DNA from: Clostridia bacterium
Lineage (GTDB): Bacteria > Bacillota_A > Clostridia > UMGS1810
DNA: 7,516 bases
NCBI GenBank assembly: GCA_017437345.1
Contig: JAFSBJ010000239.1
Coordinates: forward strand, 1-7,516
Direction: 5' to 3'
Shown: positions 1-5,831 of the stretch, piece after piece
Layout: every line of letters begins with the position of its first letter
How positions within the stretch are numbered: position 1 is the stretch's first letter
Notes under the pieces: model-generated
What the model saw: the letters and a program-made list of their open reading frames with translations, nothing else
Told to the model about the DNA's origin: nothing
Database searches by the model: none
Made by a program: the position numbers and the translations under genes

Positions 1-1
1 A

Positions 2-841
2 TGGTATAAAAAAGGCTACATAGACCCCGACTTTATAACAAACGATACAAACGAAATGTATGCCGCTATAATCCACGGAAAATCAATTGCTTCCTATGGC
101 TTTGTAGGCTCTGCTCTGGGTGTATTGATTCCTGCAATAAAAGAAACCTACCCGGATTCTGATTTTGAGCTTGCGGCTTGTCCGTATCCCGTGCTTAAAG
201 AAGGTGAAATGGCAAGATTTTCAAATCCCGGTGTTGAAAGTGCCGATCCTACACTTGCAATTACTGTTCAGTGCGGTAAGGATAACCCCGACAGATATTT
301 AGCAGCTATAAAATGGGCAGATTATCTTTATAGCGACGAGGGTGCAGTTTTGGCAACCTATGGTGTAGAGGGCATAACCCACACAGTTGAAGTAAATAAA
401 AACGGTGAAAAAGAGTATAAATACACCGATACAATCATCGACCATGAAAAAATCGGTGCACATTCCATCGATGCATCCAAATATCACTTTATGCGTCCTG
501 CAAATGCTCCCGGAACAAGATATCTGCCTGAAAGCTTAAAAGATTTCTATGTTTACAAAGAACAGAGCGATGCTGTAGATGTATGGAATGAAAATATATC
601 CGAAGCTAAACAAACATACTGGTTAGATTCTTCTATAGCATTCAGTGCTGAAGATGCAGGAAAGATTGCTCAAATAAAAGCGAATACAGGTGCAGATATA
701 GCAGCAGGTATCCTGGATATAATAATAGGTAAAAAATCTATCGATACATATGATGCACTTATTAAAAAGGTTAAAAAAGCAGGCCTTGGTGAAATTATCG
801 AGATTTATCAGAAATACTATGATTTATACGACAAATATTAA
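2..841 (+). CDS. ABC-transporter extracellular solute-binding protein, C-terminal part (5' end outside window)
   Basis: The frame is open from base 2 (first residues WYKKGYIDPDF) to the TAA at 839-841, giving 279 residues with no start or signal peptide in view. The first internal ATG, at 56, is not a credible start because the open frame continues upstream of it and there is no ribosome site. The text resembles the C-terminal lobe of family-1 (sugar-type) solute-binding lipoproteins: a YAAIIHGKSIA segment, an ITVQCGKDNPDRYLAAIKWADYLYSDEG helix region typical of the 'remaining run of residues before the last helices', and a C-terminal helix ending in a run of Tyr/Asp/Lys. Such proteins sit outside the membrane and pass ligand to an ABC permease. 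The next gene starts 23 bases on, so they are probably co-transcribed. The ligand is unknown; sugars or oligosaccharides are usual for the family. Family call fairly sure, substrate not. Confidence 0.8.
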   Translation, partial: WYKKGYIDPDFITNDTNEMYAAIIHGKSIASYGFVGSALGVLIPAIKETYPDSDFELAACPYPVLKEGEMARFSNPGVESADPTLAITVQCGKDNPDRYLAAIKWADYLYSDEGAVLATYGVEGITHTVEVNKNGEKEYKYTDTIIDHEKIGAHSIDASKYHFMRPANAPGTRYLPESLKDFYVYKEQSDAVDVWNENISEAKQTYWLDSSIAFSAEDAGKIAQIKANTGADIAAGILDIIIGKKSIDTYDALIKKVKKAGLGEIIEIYQKYYDLYDKY

Positions 842-864
842 TATGCAAAAAAGGAGTTTTTAAA

Positions 865-2205
865 ATGTCAAAGTTAGCACTATTTGGCGGACCAAAGGCT
901 GTAACTGCGCCGGAAGAGCAGAAAACAGCAATTATGAAATGGCCTATATACACCAAAGAAGATGAAGCTGCAATTGTGGATGTTCTTTATAACGGAAGCG
1001 CAAGTGGAACAGACATAACACGAAAATTTGAAGCAGAATTTTCAAAGTGGATTGGCACAAAATATGCACTGGGCTTTTGTAATGGAACATCATCTATCTA
1101 TGCAGCACTATATGGTGTTGGTGTAGGTCGTGGTGACGAAGTTATTATGCCAAGTGTAGTTTACTGGGCAGCAGGCACACAGGCAACAACTCTTGGTGCG
1201 TCAGTTGTCTTTGCAAATATAAATAACGAAACTCTATGTATTGATCCGGATGATGTTGAAGCAAAAATCACACCAAAGACAAAGGCAATCGTGGTAACTC
1301 ACTACTGTGGTCATCCTTGTGATATGGACAGAATTATGGCAATTGCCAAAAAGCACAACATAAAGGTTGTAGAAGATGTTTCTCACGCACAAGGCGGTCT
1401 TTATAAAGGCAGAAAACTAGGCACGATTGGTGATGTTGGTGCAATGTCGCTTATGACGGGTAAATCATTTGCTATTGGTGAAGGCGGTATGCTTGTCACC
1501 GATAACAGAGAAATATATGACAGAGCAATAGCTCTTGGACATTATGAAAGATTTACCAAAGATTTCATAGAGACAGAAAGCCTCAAACCTTTTGCCGGTC
1601 TTCCTCTTGGTTGCTTTAAATTCCGTATGCACCAGATGAGTTCTGCTGTTGGTCTTGTTCAGCTAAAATACATAGACGAAAGATGTGCTGAAATAAGAAA
1701 GGCTATGAACTATTTCTGGGATTTATTGGAAGGCGTTCCCGGAATAAGGGCTCATAGAGTGGATGAATCCACAGGTTCAAATATGGCAGGCTGGTATTCG
1801 GCTCGTGGTTTGTATGTTCCTGAGGAGCTTGGCGGTCTGTCGGTTACCCGATTTGCTGAGGCGGTTCGTGCAGAGGGTGGTTTTTGTAGTGGGGGAGCAA
1901 ACCTTCCGCTTCATACTCACGGTTTATTTAAAGAGGCTGATGTATACGGTGATGGTAAACCAACAAGAATAGCCTTTGCGCAAAGAGATGTCAGAGAAGA
2001 TGACAAAAATCTTGGACCTGCAGAAGAAATTGGTAAGCGTTTATTCTCTATTCCATGGTTTAAAAAGTATGTTCCTGAAGTTATCGAACAGTATGCAGCA
2101 GCCATTAAAAAGGTTTGCGAAAACTATGAAGAACTTCTAAAAGACGATCCGGGTGATCCGGCATGTCTTGGTGCTTGGTTCTTCTTTAATAGCACAAAAA
2201 AATAA
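865..2205 (+). CDS. DegT/DnrJ/EryC1/StrS-family PLP-dependent aminotransferase
   Basis: A 446-residue cytoplasmic fold-type I PLP enzyme. Seen in the sequence: an N-terminal GGPKA opening, FCNGTSSIYAAL (about 72-82, cofactor phosphate loop), VVEDVSHAQGG (168-178) with D171 expected to hold the pyridine nitrogen, and LMTGKSFAIGEGGM (197-209) with K200 as the likely Schiff-base lysine. The start is fixed by AAGGAG at 851-856, eight bases before ATG. Family members transfer an amino group to keto-sugars or cyclitols, usually from glutamate or glutamine; a few have other PLP chemistry. At 446 residues it is longer than the usual 370-400, with extra C-terminal sequence after about 420. It lies 23 bases after the solute-binding protein and 34 bases before the amidohydrolase, which suggests a role in metabolising an imported compound, possibly removing or adding an amino group. 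Glu codons switch from GAA to GAG in the stretch around 1819-1935. Family is sure, substrate unknown. Confidence 0.88.
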   Translation: MSKLALFGGPKAVTAPEEQKTAIMKWPIYTKEDEAAIVDVLYNGSASGTDITRKFEAEFSKWIGTKYALGFCNGTSSIYAALYGVGVGRGDEVIMPSVVYWAAGTQATTLGASVVFANINNETLCIDPDDVEAKITPKTKAIVVTHYCGHPCDMDRIMAIAKKHNIKVVEDVSHAQGGLYKGRKLGTIGDVGAMSLMTGKSFAIGEGGMLVTDNREIYDRAIALGHYERFTKDFIETESLKPFAGLPLGCFKFRMHQMSSAVGLVQLKYIDERCAEIRKAMNYFWDLLEGVPGIRAHRVDESTGSNMAGWYSARGLYVPEELGGLSVTRFAEAVRAEGGFCSGGANLPLHTHGLFKEADVYGDGKPTRIAFAQRDVREDDKNLGPAEEIGKRLFSIPWFKKYVPEVIEQYAAAIKKVCENYEELLKDDPGDPACLGAWFFFNSTKK

Positions 2206-2239
2206 TGTGTTTTGATTATTAAAAATGAGGTGAACCCGA

Positions 2240-3835
2240 ATGAAACAGAGAAAATATTTTGACTGCTTTGCAACCTTAGGAAGACCGAGTATACCCGATA
2301 AAGATTATCCATACGATGTTGAAACATTAATATCTGATATGGCTTATTCAAGAGTACATGCTGTGGCAGCGGTTCATAACGCCGCTATTGATTATTCCTT
2401 TAGCTATGGCAACAGACTCGGCTTGGAAATTGCGAAGGAAAATAAGCGCATATACAGCTTATCAGCAGTTGTTTCAAGCTCAGATTATGAAACCTGCAAC
2501 AAAAAATATTTCAATGACTTATTAAGTAATGGTTCTGTAGGTTTTGTCATTTTAGCTCATCGTTTTTTCAAGGCTACATTAGAGCCATGCTCAATAAAAA
2601 AGATGGTTGAGCCGCTTTTGCAGCATAAAAAGCCGCTTGTTATTTGCGACACCTTCTCCGACGATTTTTATGGAAAAATAGATGCCCTGGCAAAATGTTA
2701 CCCTGAGCTTCCAATAATTATGCAGGGAACATTCTGGAGATATGATCGCAATCTGTTTGATATTTTAGATAAGCATAATAATCTGTATTTTGATATATGT
2801 GTAAATCATACCAACAACATAATTGAATTTACAAAAGAAAATTTTGGCATAAACAGGGTTTTATACAGCTGCTGCTGGCCATATCATTCCATGCCTGCAA
2901 TTAAATCCACAGTTGAATATGCGGATATAACCGAAGAAGAAAAAGACCTTGTTGCCCATGGAAATGCCTGCACTCTCTTTGGCATAGATAAAGAAAGTCT
3001 AATTCTTTATGACGATAATAATTGCAAATTTGATGAAATTGCAAAAGAAGCAGATGAAGGAAAAGCGATTTCTGTTCCTGTTATAGACCCTCATAGCCAT
3101 ATTGTTGGTGACGATAAAGCTGTGAATGATTGTGTTATGTTTGGTTCCGATTATAAACCATTATCCGAAAAAATGACAAGACTTGGTATAGACACAACCA
3201 TCACCGCACCGTGGATAGGTGTGCAATATGATGGTATAAAGGGCAATGAAGAAGTTCTTGAAGCCCATAATTCTATGCCCGAAAGATTTTTAGGTTATAG
3301 TTGTTGTAATGTAAATTATCCCGAAGAAATTGAACAAACAATAAAATACCACGAAAAATATCCTGATGTTTTTGTTGGAATAAAACCATATCCTCCATAT
3401 CAGAAATTCAGTCTGACAGATGAAATCTGTGCGTCGTGGTTTGAATATGCAGACAAGCATAATCTGATAGCTCTTATCCATGCAGATTCTCCGGAATATG
3501 CAGAAGCTGTGGATATTCTGAGTGACAAATATCCAAATATAACATTTATATTAGCACACAGCGGAGCAAGTTATGCAATTGCAAGAAAGAATTCAGCGGT
3601 AGCAAAGAAGCACAATAATGTTGTGCTTGATATCACATACACAAGTACCGCCAGGGGAATGATAGAATTCCTTGTTAATGAAGTAGGGGCAGATAAGGTC
3701 CTTTTTGCAACCGATATGCCAATGCGCGATCCGGCACCACAGCTTGGTTGGGTATGCTATGCCGATATTTCTGTGGAGGATAAGAAAAAAATCCTTTCAG
3801 AAAATATTGTTTCAATAATGAAGAAAAGAAAGTAA
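2240..3835 (+). CDS. Tandem amidohydrolase-2-like protein: degenerate N-terminal domain fused to a canonical metal-binding domain
   Basis: A 531-residue soluble protein with two TIM-barrel amidohydrolase-like halves. The C-terminal half (about 279-527) has the full ligand set: DPHSH with H285 and H287, H414 in ALIHAD, H440 in ILAHSG, and D492 in FATDMP. G380-I-K382 is a further conserved-looking site. The N-terminal half (about 5-250) lines up with it but each ligand is changed: F10/T12 replace the HxH, C136 and Q162 replace the two His, and C212 replaces the Asp. Shared text such as KHNN followed by a hydrophobic pair and D (about 178-185 and 457-464) supports a duplication. Start is set by GAGGTG at 2227-2232, seven bases before ATG. 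The amidohydrolase-2 family hydrolyses or decarboxylates small rings, lactones and amides with one divalent metal. The gene ends the operon, being followed by a terminator. A hydrolytic step on the imported substrate is inferred. Confidence 0.82.
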   Translation: MKQRKYFDCFATLGRPSIPDKDYPYDVETLISDMAYSRVHAVAAVHNAAIDYSFSYGNRLGLEIAKENKRIYSLSAVVSSSDYETCNKKYFNDLLSNGSVGFVILAHRFFKATLEPCSIKKMVEPLLQHKKPLVICDTFSDDFYGKIDALAKCYPELPIIMQGTFWRYDRNLFDILDKHNNLYFDICVNHTNNIIEFTKENFGINRVLYSCCWPYHSMPAIKSTVEYADITEEEKDLVAHGNACTLFGIDKESLILYDDNNCKFDEIAKEADEGKAISVPVIDPHSHIVGDDKAVNDCVMFGSDYKPLSEKMTRLGIDTTITAPWIGVQYDGIKGNEEVLEAHNSMPERFLGYSCCNVNYPEEIEQTIKYHEKYPDVFVGIKPYPPYQKFSLTDEICASWFEYADKHNLIALIHADSPEYAEAVDILSDKYPNITFILAHSGASYAIARKNSAVAKKHNNVVLDITYTSTARGMIEFLVNEVGADKVLFATDMPMRDPAPQLGWVCYADISVEDKKKILSENIVSIMKKRK

Positions 3836-3924
3836 ACATAAAATTTACAATGCATTAACTGTAACTATCCAATATTTACATAGCATATGTGAAAGAATAA
3901 TATCAGATCAATAAAAAAGGCACA

Positions 3925-3957
3925 AAAAAGCTTACAGTCAATTCCTGTAAGCTTTTT
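3925..3957 (+). terminator. Bidirectional-looking intrinsic terminator after the amidohydrolase operon
   Basis: A perfect 13-bp stem (3925-3937 with 3945-3957) around a 7-base loop. The core is AGCTTACAG / CTGTAAGCT, flanked by an A-run on the left and a T-run on the right, so it can terminate transcripts on either strand. It lies 89 bases after the amidohydrolase stop. On the minus strand it would act as a second stop after the tRNA-Leu terminator. Confidence 0.8.
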
Positions 3958-3967
3958 GTCGTTGGCT

Positions 3968-4065
3968 CGGGCGAAGACGAAGCGTAGATAAAACAATCCG
4001 GTGGATTGTTTTATAGCTGAGAGTCCCTTCCAAAGAATACGAGCTATGAGCGAAGTATGATTTGG
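3968..4065. repeat. Palindromic intergenic element (two hairpins), possible dispersed repeat
   Basis: The stretch holds a perfect 12-bp inverted repeat (3988-3999 with 4003-4014, arm ATAAAACAATCC, three-base loop). It is followed by a second imperfect hairpin (4030-4040 with 4055-4065, CCAAA and ATAC arms around a 2x2 internal loop). Neither hairpin has a T-run, so they do not look like terminators. The motif GCGAAG recurs at 3971, 4050 and 4131. I have an unverified recollection of near-identical AAAACAATCC/GGATTGTTTT palindromes scattered between genes of other clostridia, which would make this a miniature dispersed element. With one copy here this cannot be shown. No coding potential is credible. 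Confidence 0.45.
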
Positions 4066-4087
4066 TGTGATAATAAAAACGAAAATA

Positions 4088-4120
4088 AAAAAATCTGCAG
4101 GAAATAATCCTACAGGTTTT
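4088..4120 (-). terminator. Intrinsic terminator of tRNA-Leu
   Basis: Read on the minus strand, CTGTAGGA pairs with TCCTGCAG (eight pairs, one of them G:U) across the loop TTATT, and is followed by ATTTTTTT. On the plus strand the same position is an A:C mismatch, so the structure is tuned for minus-strand RNA. It begins six bases after the tRNA 3' end, as expected for a tRNA transcript. Confidence 0.8.
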
Positions 4121-4125
4121 AATAG

Positions 4126-4205
4126 TGCGGGCGAAGGGACTTGAACCCCCACGGTTTCCCGCCAGAACCTAAATCTGGTGCGTCTGCCAATTCCGCCACG
4201 CCCGC
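4126..4205 (-). tRNA. tRNA-Leu (anticodon UAG)
   Basis: The 80-base gene reads on the minus strand. The acceptor arm GCGGGCG (4205-4199) pairs with CGCCCGC (4133-4127), and the discriminator is A at 4126. The anticodon stem CCAGA/TCTGG encloses loop TTTAGGT, so the anticodon is TAG (4171-4169), reading CUN leucine codons. A class II variable arm (CGG/CCG around GAAA) and a T-loop GGTTCAAGTCCC are present; the last two T-stem pairs include G:U. The 3' CCA is not encoded and would be added by the cell. The terminator follows at once. Reading frames crossing this gene on the minus strand are not genes. Confidence 0.96.
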
Positions 4206-4216
4206 ATATTACGCAT

Positions 4217-4222
4217 ATTATA
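4217..4222 (-). promoter_or_regulatory. Possible -10 box for tRNA-Leu
   Basis: TATAAT on the minus strand ends 11 bases before the tRNA 5' end, placing a start point a few bases upstream of the mature tRNA. No good -35 box lies 16-18 bases further upstream (the best is TTTAAA at a short spacing). The tRNA may instead rely on the strong promoter near 4374-4402. Confidence 0.35.
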
Positions 4223-4229
4223 TTATTCT

Positions 4230-4300
4230 TTTGCTATTTTAAATTTGTTGGTAATTCGCCAGCCGTTAACTCTTACAACCAAACAAACATTCATAGCAAA
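4230..4300 (-). repeat. Imperfect inverted repeat between the short RNA and tRNA-Leu
   Basis: Outer arms TTTGCTAT (4230-4237) and ATAGCAAA (4293-4300), and inner arms TTTGTTGGT (4244-4252) and ACCAAACAAA (4278-4287, one bulged base), can form a two-part stem. The roughly 25-base loop contains the palindrome GTTAAC. It starts right after the T-run of the upstream terminator and would be part of any read-through transcript toward the tRNA. No T-run follows it. Function unknown. Confidence 0.45.
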
Positions 4301-4352
4301 TAAAAAACCTCCTGATTTTTACACGGGAGAGGTAACCCGAGGAGGAGCACAT
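4266..4352 (-). CDS. Possible leader peptide (28 residues) spanning the attenuator
   Basis: ATG at 4352-4350 follows GAGGA (4365-4361) at eight bases and opens a 28-codon frame (MCSSSGYLSR...), ending in TAA at 4268-4266. The frame runs through the terminator hairpin and its T-run, so a ribosome moving along it could open the terminator. The peptide is Ser-rich early and has four Cys. It could easily be chance: nothing but the start context supports translation, and it has no recognised homologue. Confidence 0.22.
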   Translation of the reverse strand: MCSSSGYLSRVKIRRFFICYECLFGCKS

Positions 4353-4367
4353 AGCTTAAATCCTCAT
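4302..4367 (-). ncRNA. Putative short terminated RNA / attenuator upstream of tRNA-Leu
   Basis: A near-consensus promoter places a start near 4367. About 22 bases on, CCTCCT (4345-4340) can pair with AGGAGG (4313-4308), enclosing a smaller CGGG/CCCG stem (4339-4336 with 4327-4324), followed by TTTTTT (4307-4302). The result is a terminated RNA of about 65 bases. A competing pairing exists: GAGGA (4365-4361) with TCCTC (4346-4342), which uses part of the terminator's 5' arm and would prevent its formation. That is the architecture of an attenuator. GAGGA also sits eight bases before an ATG, so ribosome binding could affect the choice. The same hairpin can terminate the minus-strand membrane-protein gene. 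I recognise no RNA family; structure and promoter are seen, regulation is inferred. Confidence 0.45.
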
Positions 4368-4373
4368 GTATGT

Positions 4374-4402
4374 ATTTTAACACATATAGGATAATGTGTC
4401 AA
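4374..4402 (-). promoter_or_regulatory. Near-consensus vegetative promoter for the short RNA (and perhaps tRNA-Leu)
   Basis: On the minus strand: TTGACA (4402-4397), a 17-base spacer, then TAAAAT (4379-4374), with a TG one base before the -10 box (extended -10). The -35 box overlaps the stop codon of the membrane-protein gene. This is the best-spaced match to the sigma-A consensus in the window. The expected start is near 4367, pointing at the short RNA and, 160 bases on, the tRNA. Confidence 0.75.
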
Positions 4403-4755
4403 GAAGTTTTTTTGATTTTTACTATATAAAATATAAATTGCACTGCAAAGGAAACCAGAGATAATAATAACAGAAGAGAAAATGGCGTAAAAGGTTTAAA
4501 ATACCACAACCATTTATCCTTTTGGAAAAACCAAATAAGAATAAATGATGATATAAAACTTAAGATGTTTCCCAGTATCATAATGTTACACATTTTGTGT
4601 CTTACACATATAAAACACAAAATGCTGTATGAAATAATTGTGATAATGTAAAACCACATAGTGCCATACGTGGCATCCTCATTCATCGAAATAAAAAAAT
4701 AGGGGATGCAGTAAAAAAATAATATATATATTTTTTTAAAATTAATCTTGGTCAT
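4399..4755 (-). CDS. Small four-helix membrane protein of unknown function
   Basis: A 118-residue, strongly hydrophobic protein. The frame opens further upstream, but that part lies over the regulator remnant. I choose ATG 4755-4753 because AGGA (4767-4764) lies eight bases before it. That AGGA overlaps the regulator's TAG stop, which suggests coupled translation. Predicted membrane segments lie at about 8-24, 34-54, 60-83 and 93-114. A short loop motif SMNEDATYGTMWFY follows the first helix, and DKWLWYFKPFTPF precedes the fourth. I recall similar short hypothetical membrane proteins with an MNEDxTYGTM motif in clostridia, but no function. It shares the promoter at 4998-5025 with the regulator remnant and ends at the -35 box of the next promoter. 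Frame composition and coupled start make it a likely real gene. Confidence 0.65.
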   Translation of the reverse strand: MTKINFKKIYILFFYCIPYFFISMNEDATYGTMWFYIITIISYSILCFICVRHKMCNIMILGNILSFISSFILIWFFQKDKWLWYFKPFTPFSLLLLLSLVSFAVQFIFYIVKIKKTS

Positions 4756-4765
4756 AAACCTCATC

Positions 4766-4981
4766 CTATAGCCCGGCATTTGATTTCCTGTATTTAAGCG
4801 GTGATATCTTTTGTATTTTTTTAATTGTCTTACTAAAATATGATGTGCTTGCAAATCCAACCTTTTGCGATATATCTTCAATAGATAGGTCTGTTTTTAA
4901 AAGATCTATTGTTATTCCTGTTGCATTGTAAAAATCGTGCAGAGCGGTGTTTATCTTTTCGGTATCATAATTCACAATCAT
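4766..4981 (-). pseudogene. AraC-family regulator remnant with the middle missing
   Basis: The frame encodes 71 residues: MIVNYDTEKINTALHDFYNA (start of a regulator sensor region) runs directly into SIEDISQKVGFASTSYFSKT and SPLKYRK, which is the last helix-turn-helix of an AraC DNA-binding domain. Full regulators of this kind have about 250-300 residues, with a ligand-sensing domain and two helix-turn-helix motifs; here about 200 are absent and one recognition helix remains. Both edges carry leucine-lysine text (IDLLKTD), fitting a deletion between short similar stretches. Start ATG 4981-4979 has GGTGA five bases upstream and a strong promoter, so it may still be made. It is divergent from the deacetylase/kinase pair and was probably once its regulator. 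Function is likely lost, though a short DNA-binding or interfering peptide is conceivable. Confidence 0.7.
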
Positions 4982-4997
4982 TTATATCACCATTTTT

Positions 4998-5025
4998 ATT
5001 ATATCAGATGCCGCTTTTTTGTCAA
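4998..5025 (-). promoter_or_regulatory. Promoter of the regulator remnant and membrane-protein pair
   Basis: On the minus strand: TTGACA (5025-5020), a 16-base spacer, and TATAAT (5003-4998), with TG one base upstream of the -10 (extended -10). It is a full consensus match on both boxes. The expected start near 4991 is ten bases before the ATG. Confidence 0.75.
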
Positions 5026-5094
5026 TAATTATTTGAAAAAGGAATATATTTAAAAAAATAGGGAATAAACTGTCTTTTTAAATAAGTCTTGTTT

Positions 5095-5103
5095 TGGTAG
5101 AAT
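5095..5103 (+). promoter_or_regulatory. Possible extended -10 promoter for the deacetylase/kinase pair
   Basis: TGGTAGAAT reads as an extended -10 (TG, one base, TAGAAT). The expected start is near 5110, just upstream of the ribosome site at 5119. The -35 region 17 bases upstream (TTTTTA) is poor. It points away from the regulator promoter, with about 70 bases between them, a usual layout for a divergently regulated operon. Confidence 0.4.
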
Positions 5104-5118
5104 TATATTATATTATAC

Positions 5119-5125
5119 AGGAGGT
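5119..5125 (+). promoter_or_regulatory. Ribosome site that sets the deacetylase start
   Basis: AGGAGGT, seven bases before ATG 5133. It rules out the in-frame ATG at 5094, which has no such site and would add 13 residues before the family's usual MNVLAIGCHPDD opening. Confidence 0.85.
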
Positions 5126-5132
5126 AAAATAT

Positions 5133-5831
5133 ATGAATGTTCTTGCAATAGGTTGTCATCCCGACGATATTGAAATTTCCTGCAGCGGTACTCTTGCAAA
5201 ATGCGTCAAACGAGGCGATAAAGTAACAGTGTGCCATGTTGCAAATGGTAATATGGGTCATGAGATAATTTCTCCCGAAGAACTCAGAGAAATCCGCATA
5301 GCAGAAGCAAAAAAAGCTGGCTCACTTGCCGGTATAGAAGTTGTCACACTTGATATCTGAGACCTTTTACCCAATGGTTGCGATTTTACCCAGCGTGACA
5401 AAATAGTGGAGCTTATAAAGAATACTCAGCCCGATTTTATAATCACCCATAGTCCGAATGATTATATGCCTGACCATAGAGAGGTTTCAAAGCTTGTTTT
5501 TGATGCATCCTTTGCTGCAAGCGTTCCTCATTATGGTGCACCCGGAAAAGCAGCAGTTGTTCCTCTTTTCTATATGGATAATCTTGCCAGAATGAGCTTT
5601 ACTCCAACAGAATATGTTGATATCACTGATGAAATAGACCTTAAAATAGAAATGCTTGAATGTCATGAAAGCCAGCTTAAATGGATGCGTGACCACGATG
5701 GTATTGATTTTGCCGAGTTTGTCCGTTCTTGCTCACGCCTTCGCGGTATTCAGTGTAACGCTGGATATGCTGAAGGATTTACTCAGGAGCTTTCGTGGCC
5801 TAAAGTTGTTGCAAGGAGACTATTACCATGA
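5133..5831 (+). pseudogene. PIG-L family deacetylase interrupted by one in-frame TGA
   Basis: If TGA 5358-5360 (codon 76) is read through, the frame gives one continuous 232-residue protein of normal family length. The family consists of zinc-dependent N-deacetylases acting on N-acetylglucosamine-type groups (GlcNAc-PI, mycothiol and bacillithiol precursors, chitin oligomers). Seen: HPDDIE at 9-14 with zinc ligands H9 and D12 before the TGA; ITHSPNDYMPDHREV at 104-118 with likely ligand H115 after it. The first piece (75 residues) therefore lacks the third ligand and cannot be active. The second piece has no ribosome site at its first ATG (5406). TGA also ends this gene and the membrane-protein gene, so the code is standard. 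The 3' end overlaps the kinase by four bases (ATGA). A recent nonsense mutation is the simplest reading; a sequencing error is possible, selenocysteine unlikely. Confidence 0.75.

Noticed and set aside
1763..1972. 69-codon plus-strand frame inside the aminotransferase
   Set aside because: Shadow of the real gene in another frame; no ribosome site and no recognisable protein text.
3925..4065. CRISPR-like array
   Set aside because: The palindromes differ from one another and are not regularly spaced; there are no repeat-spacer units and no cas genes.
3865..4152. 95-codon minus-strand frame across the tRNA region
   Set aside because: It overlaps the tRNA-Leu 3' part, its terminator and the palindromic element; there is no ribosome site, and the protein text is what such structures give when translated.
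4126..4205. tRNA-Leu as an attachment site for an integrated island
   Set aside because: No integrase is present and no repeat of the tRNA 3' end of useful length (only nine-base matches) was found in the window.
4756..4881. Longer 160-residue form of the small membrane protein
   Set aside because: The first 42 residues are an out-of-frame reading of the regulator remnant; the start at 4755 has an AGGA at good spacing.
5358..5400. Selenocysteine at the deacetylase TGA
   Set aside because: No convincing hairpin follows the TGA within 40 bases (only three-pair stems such as ACC/GGT), and PIG-L enzymes are not known to me as selenoproteins.
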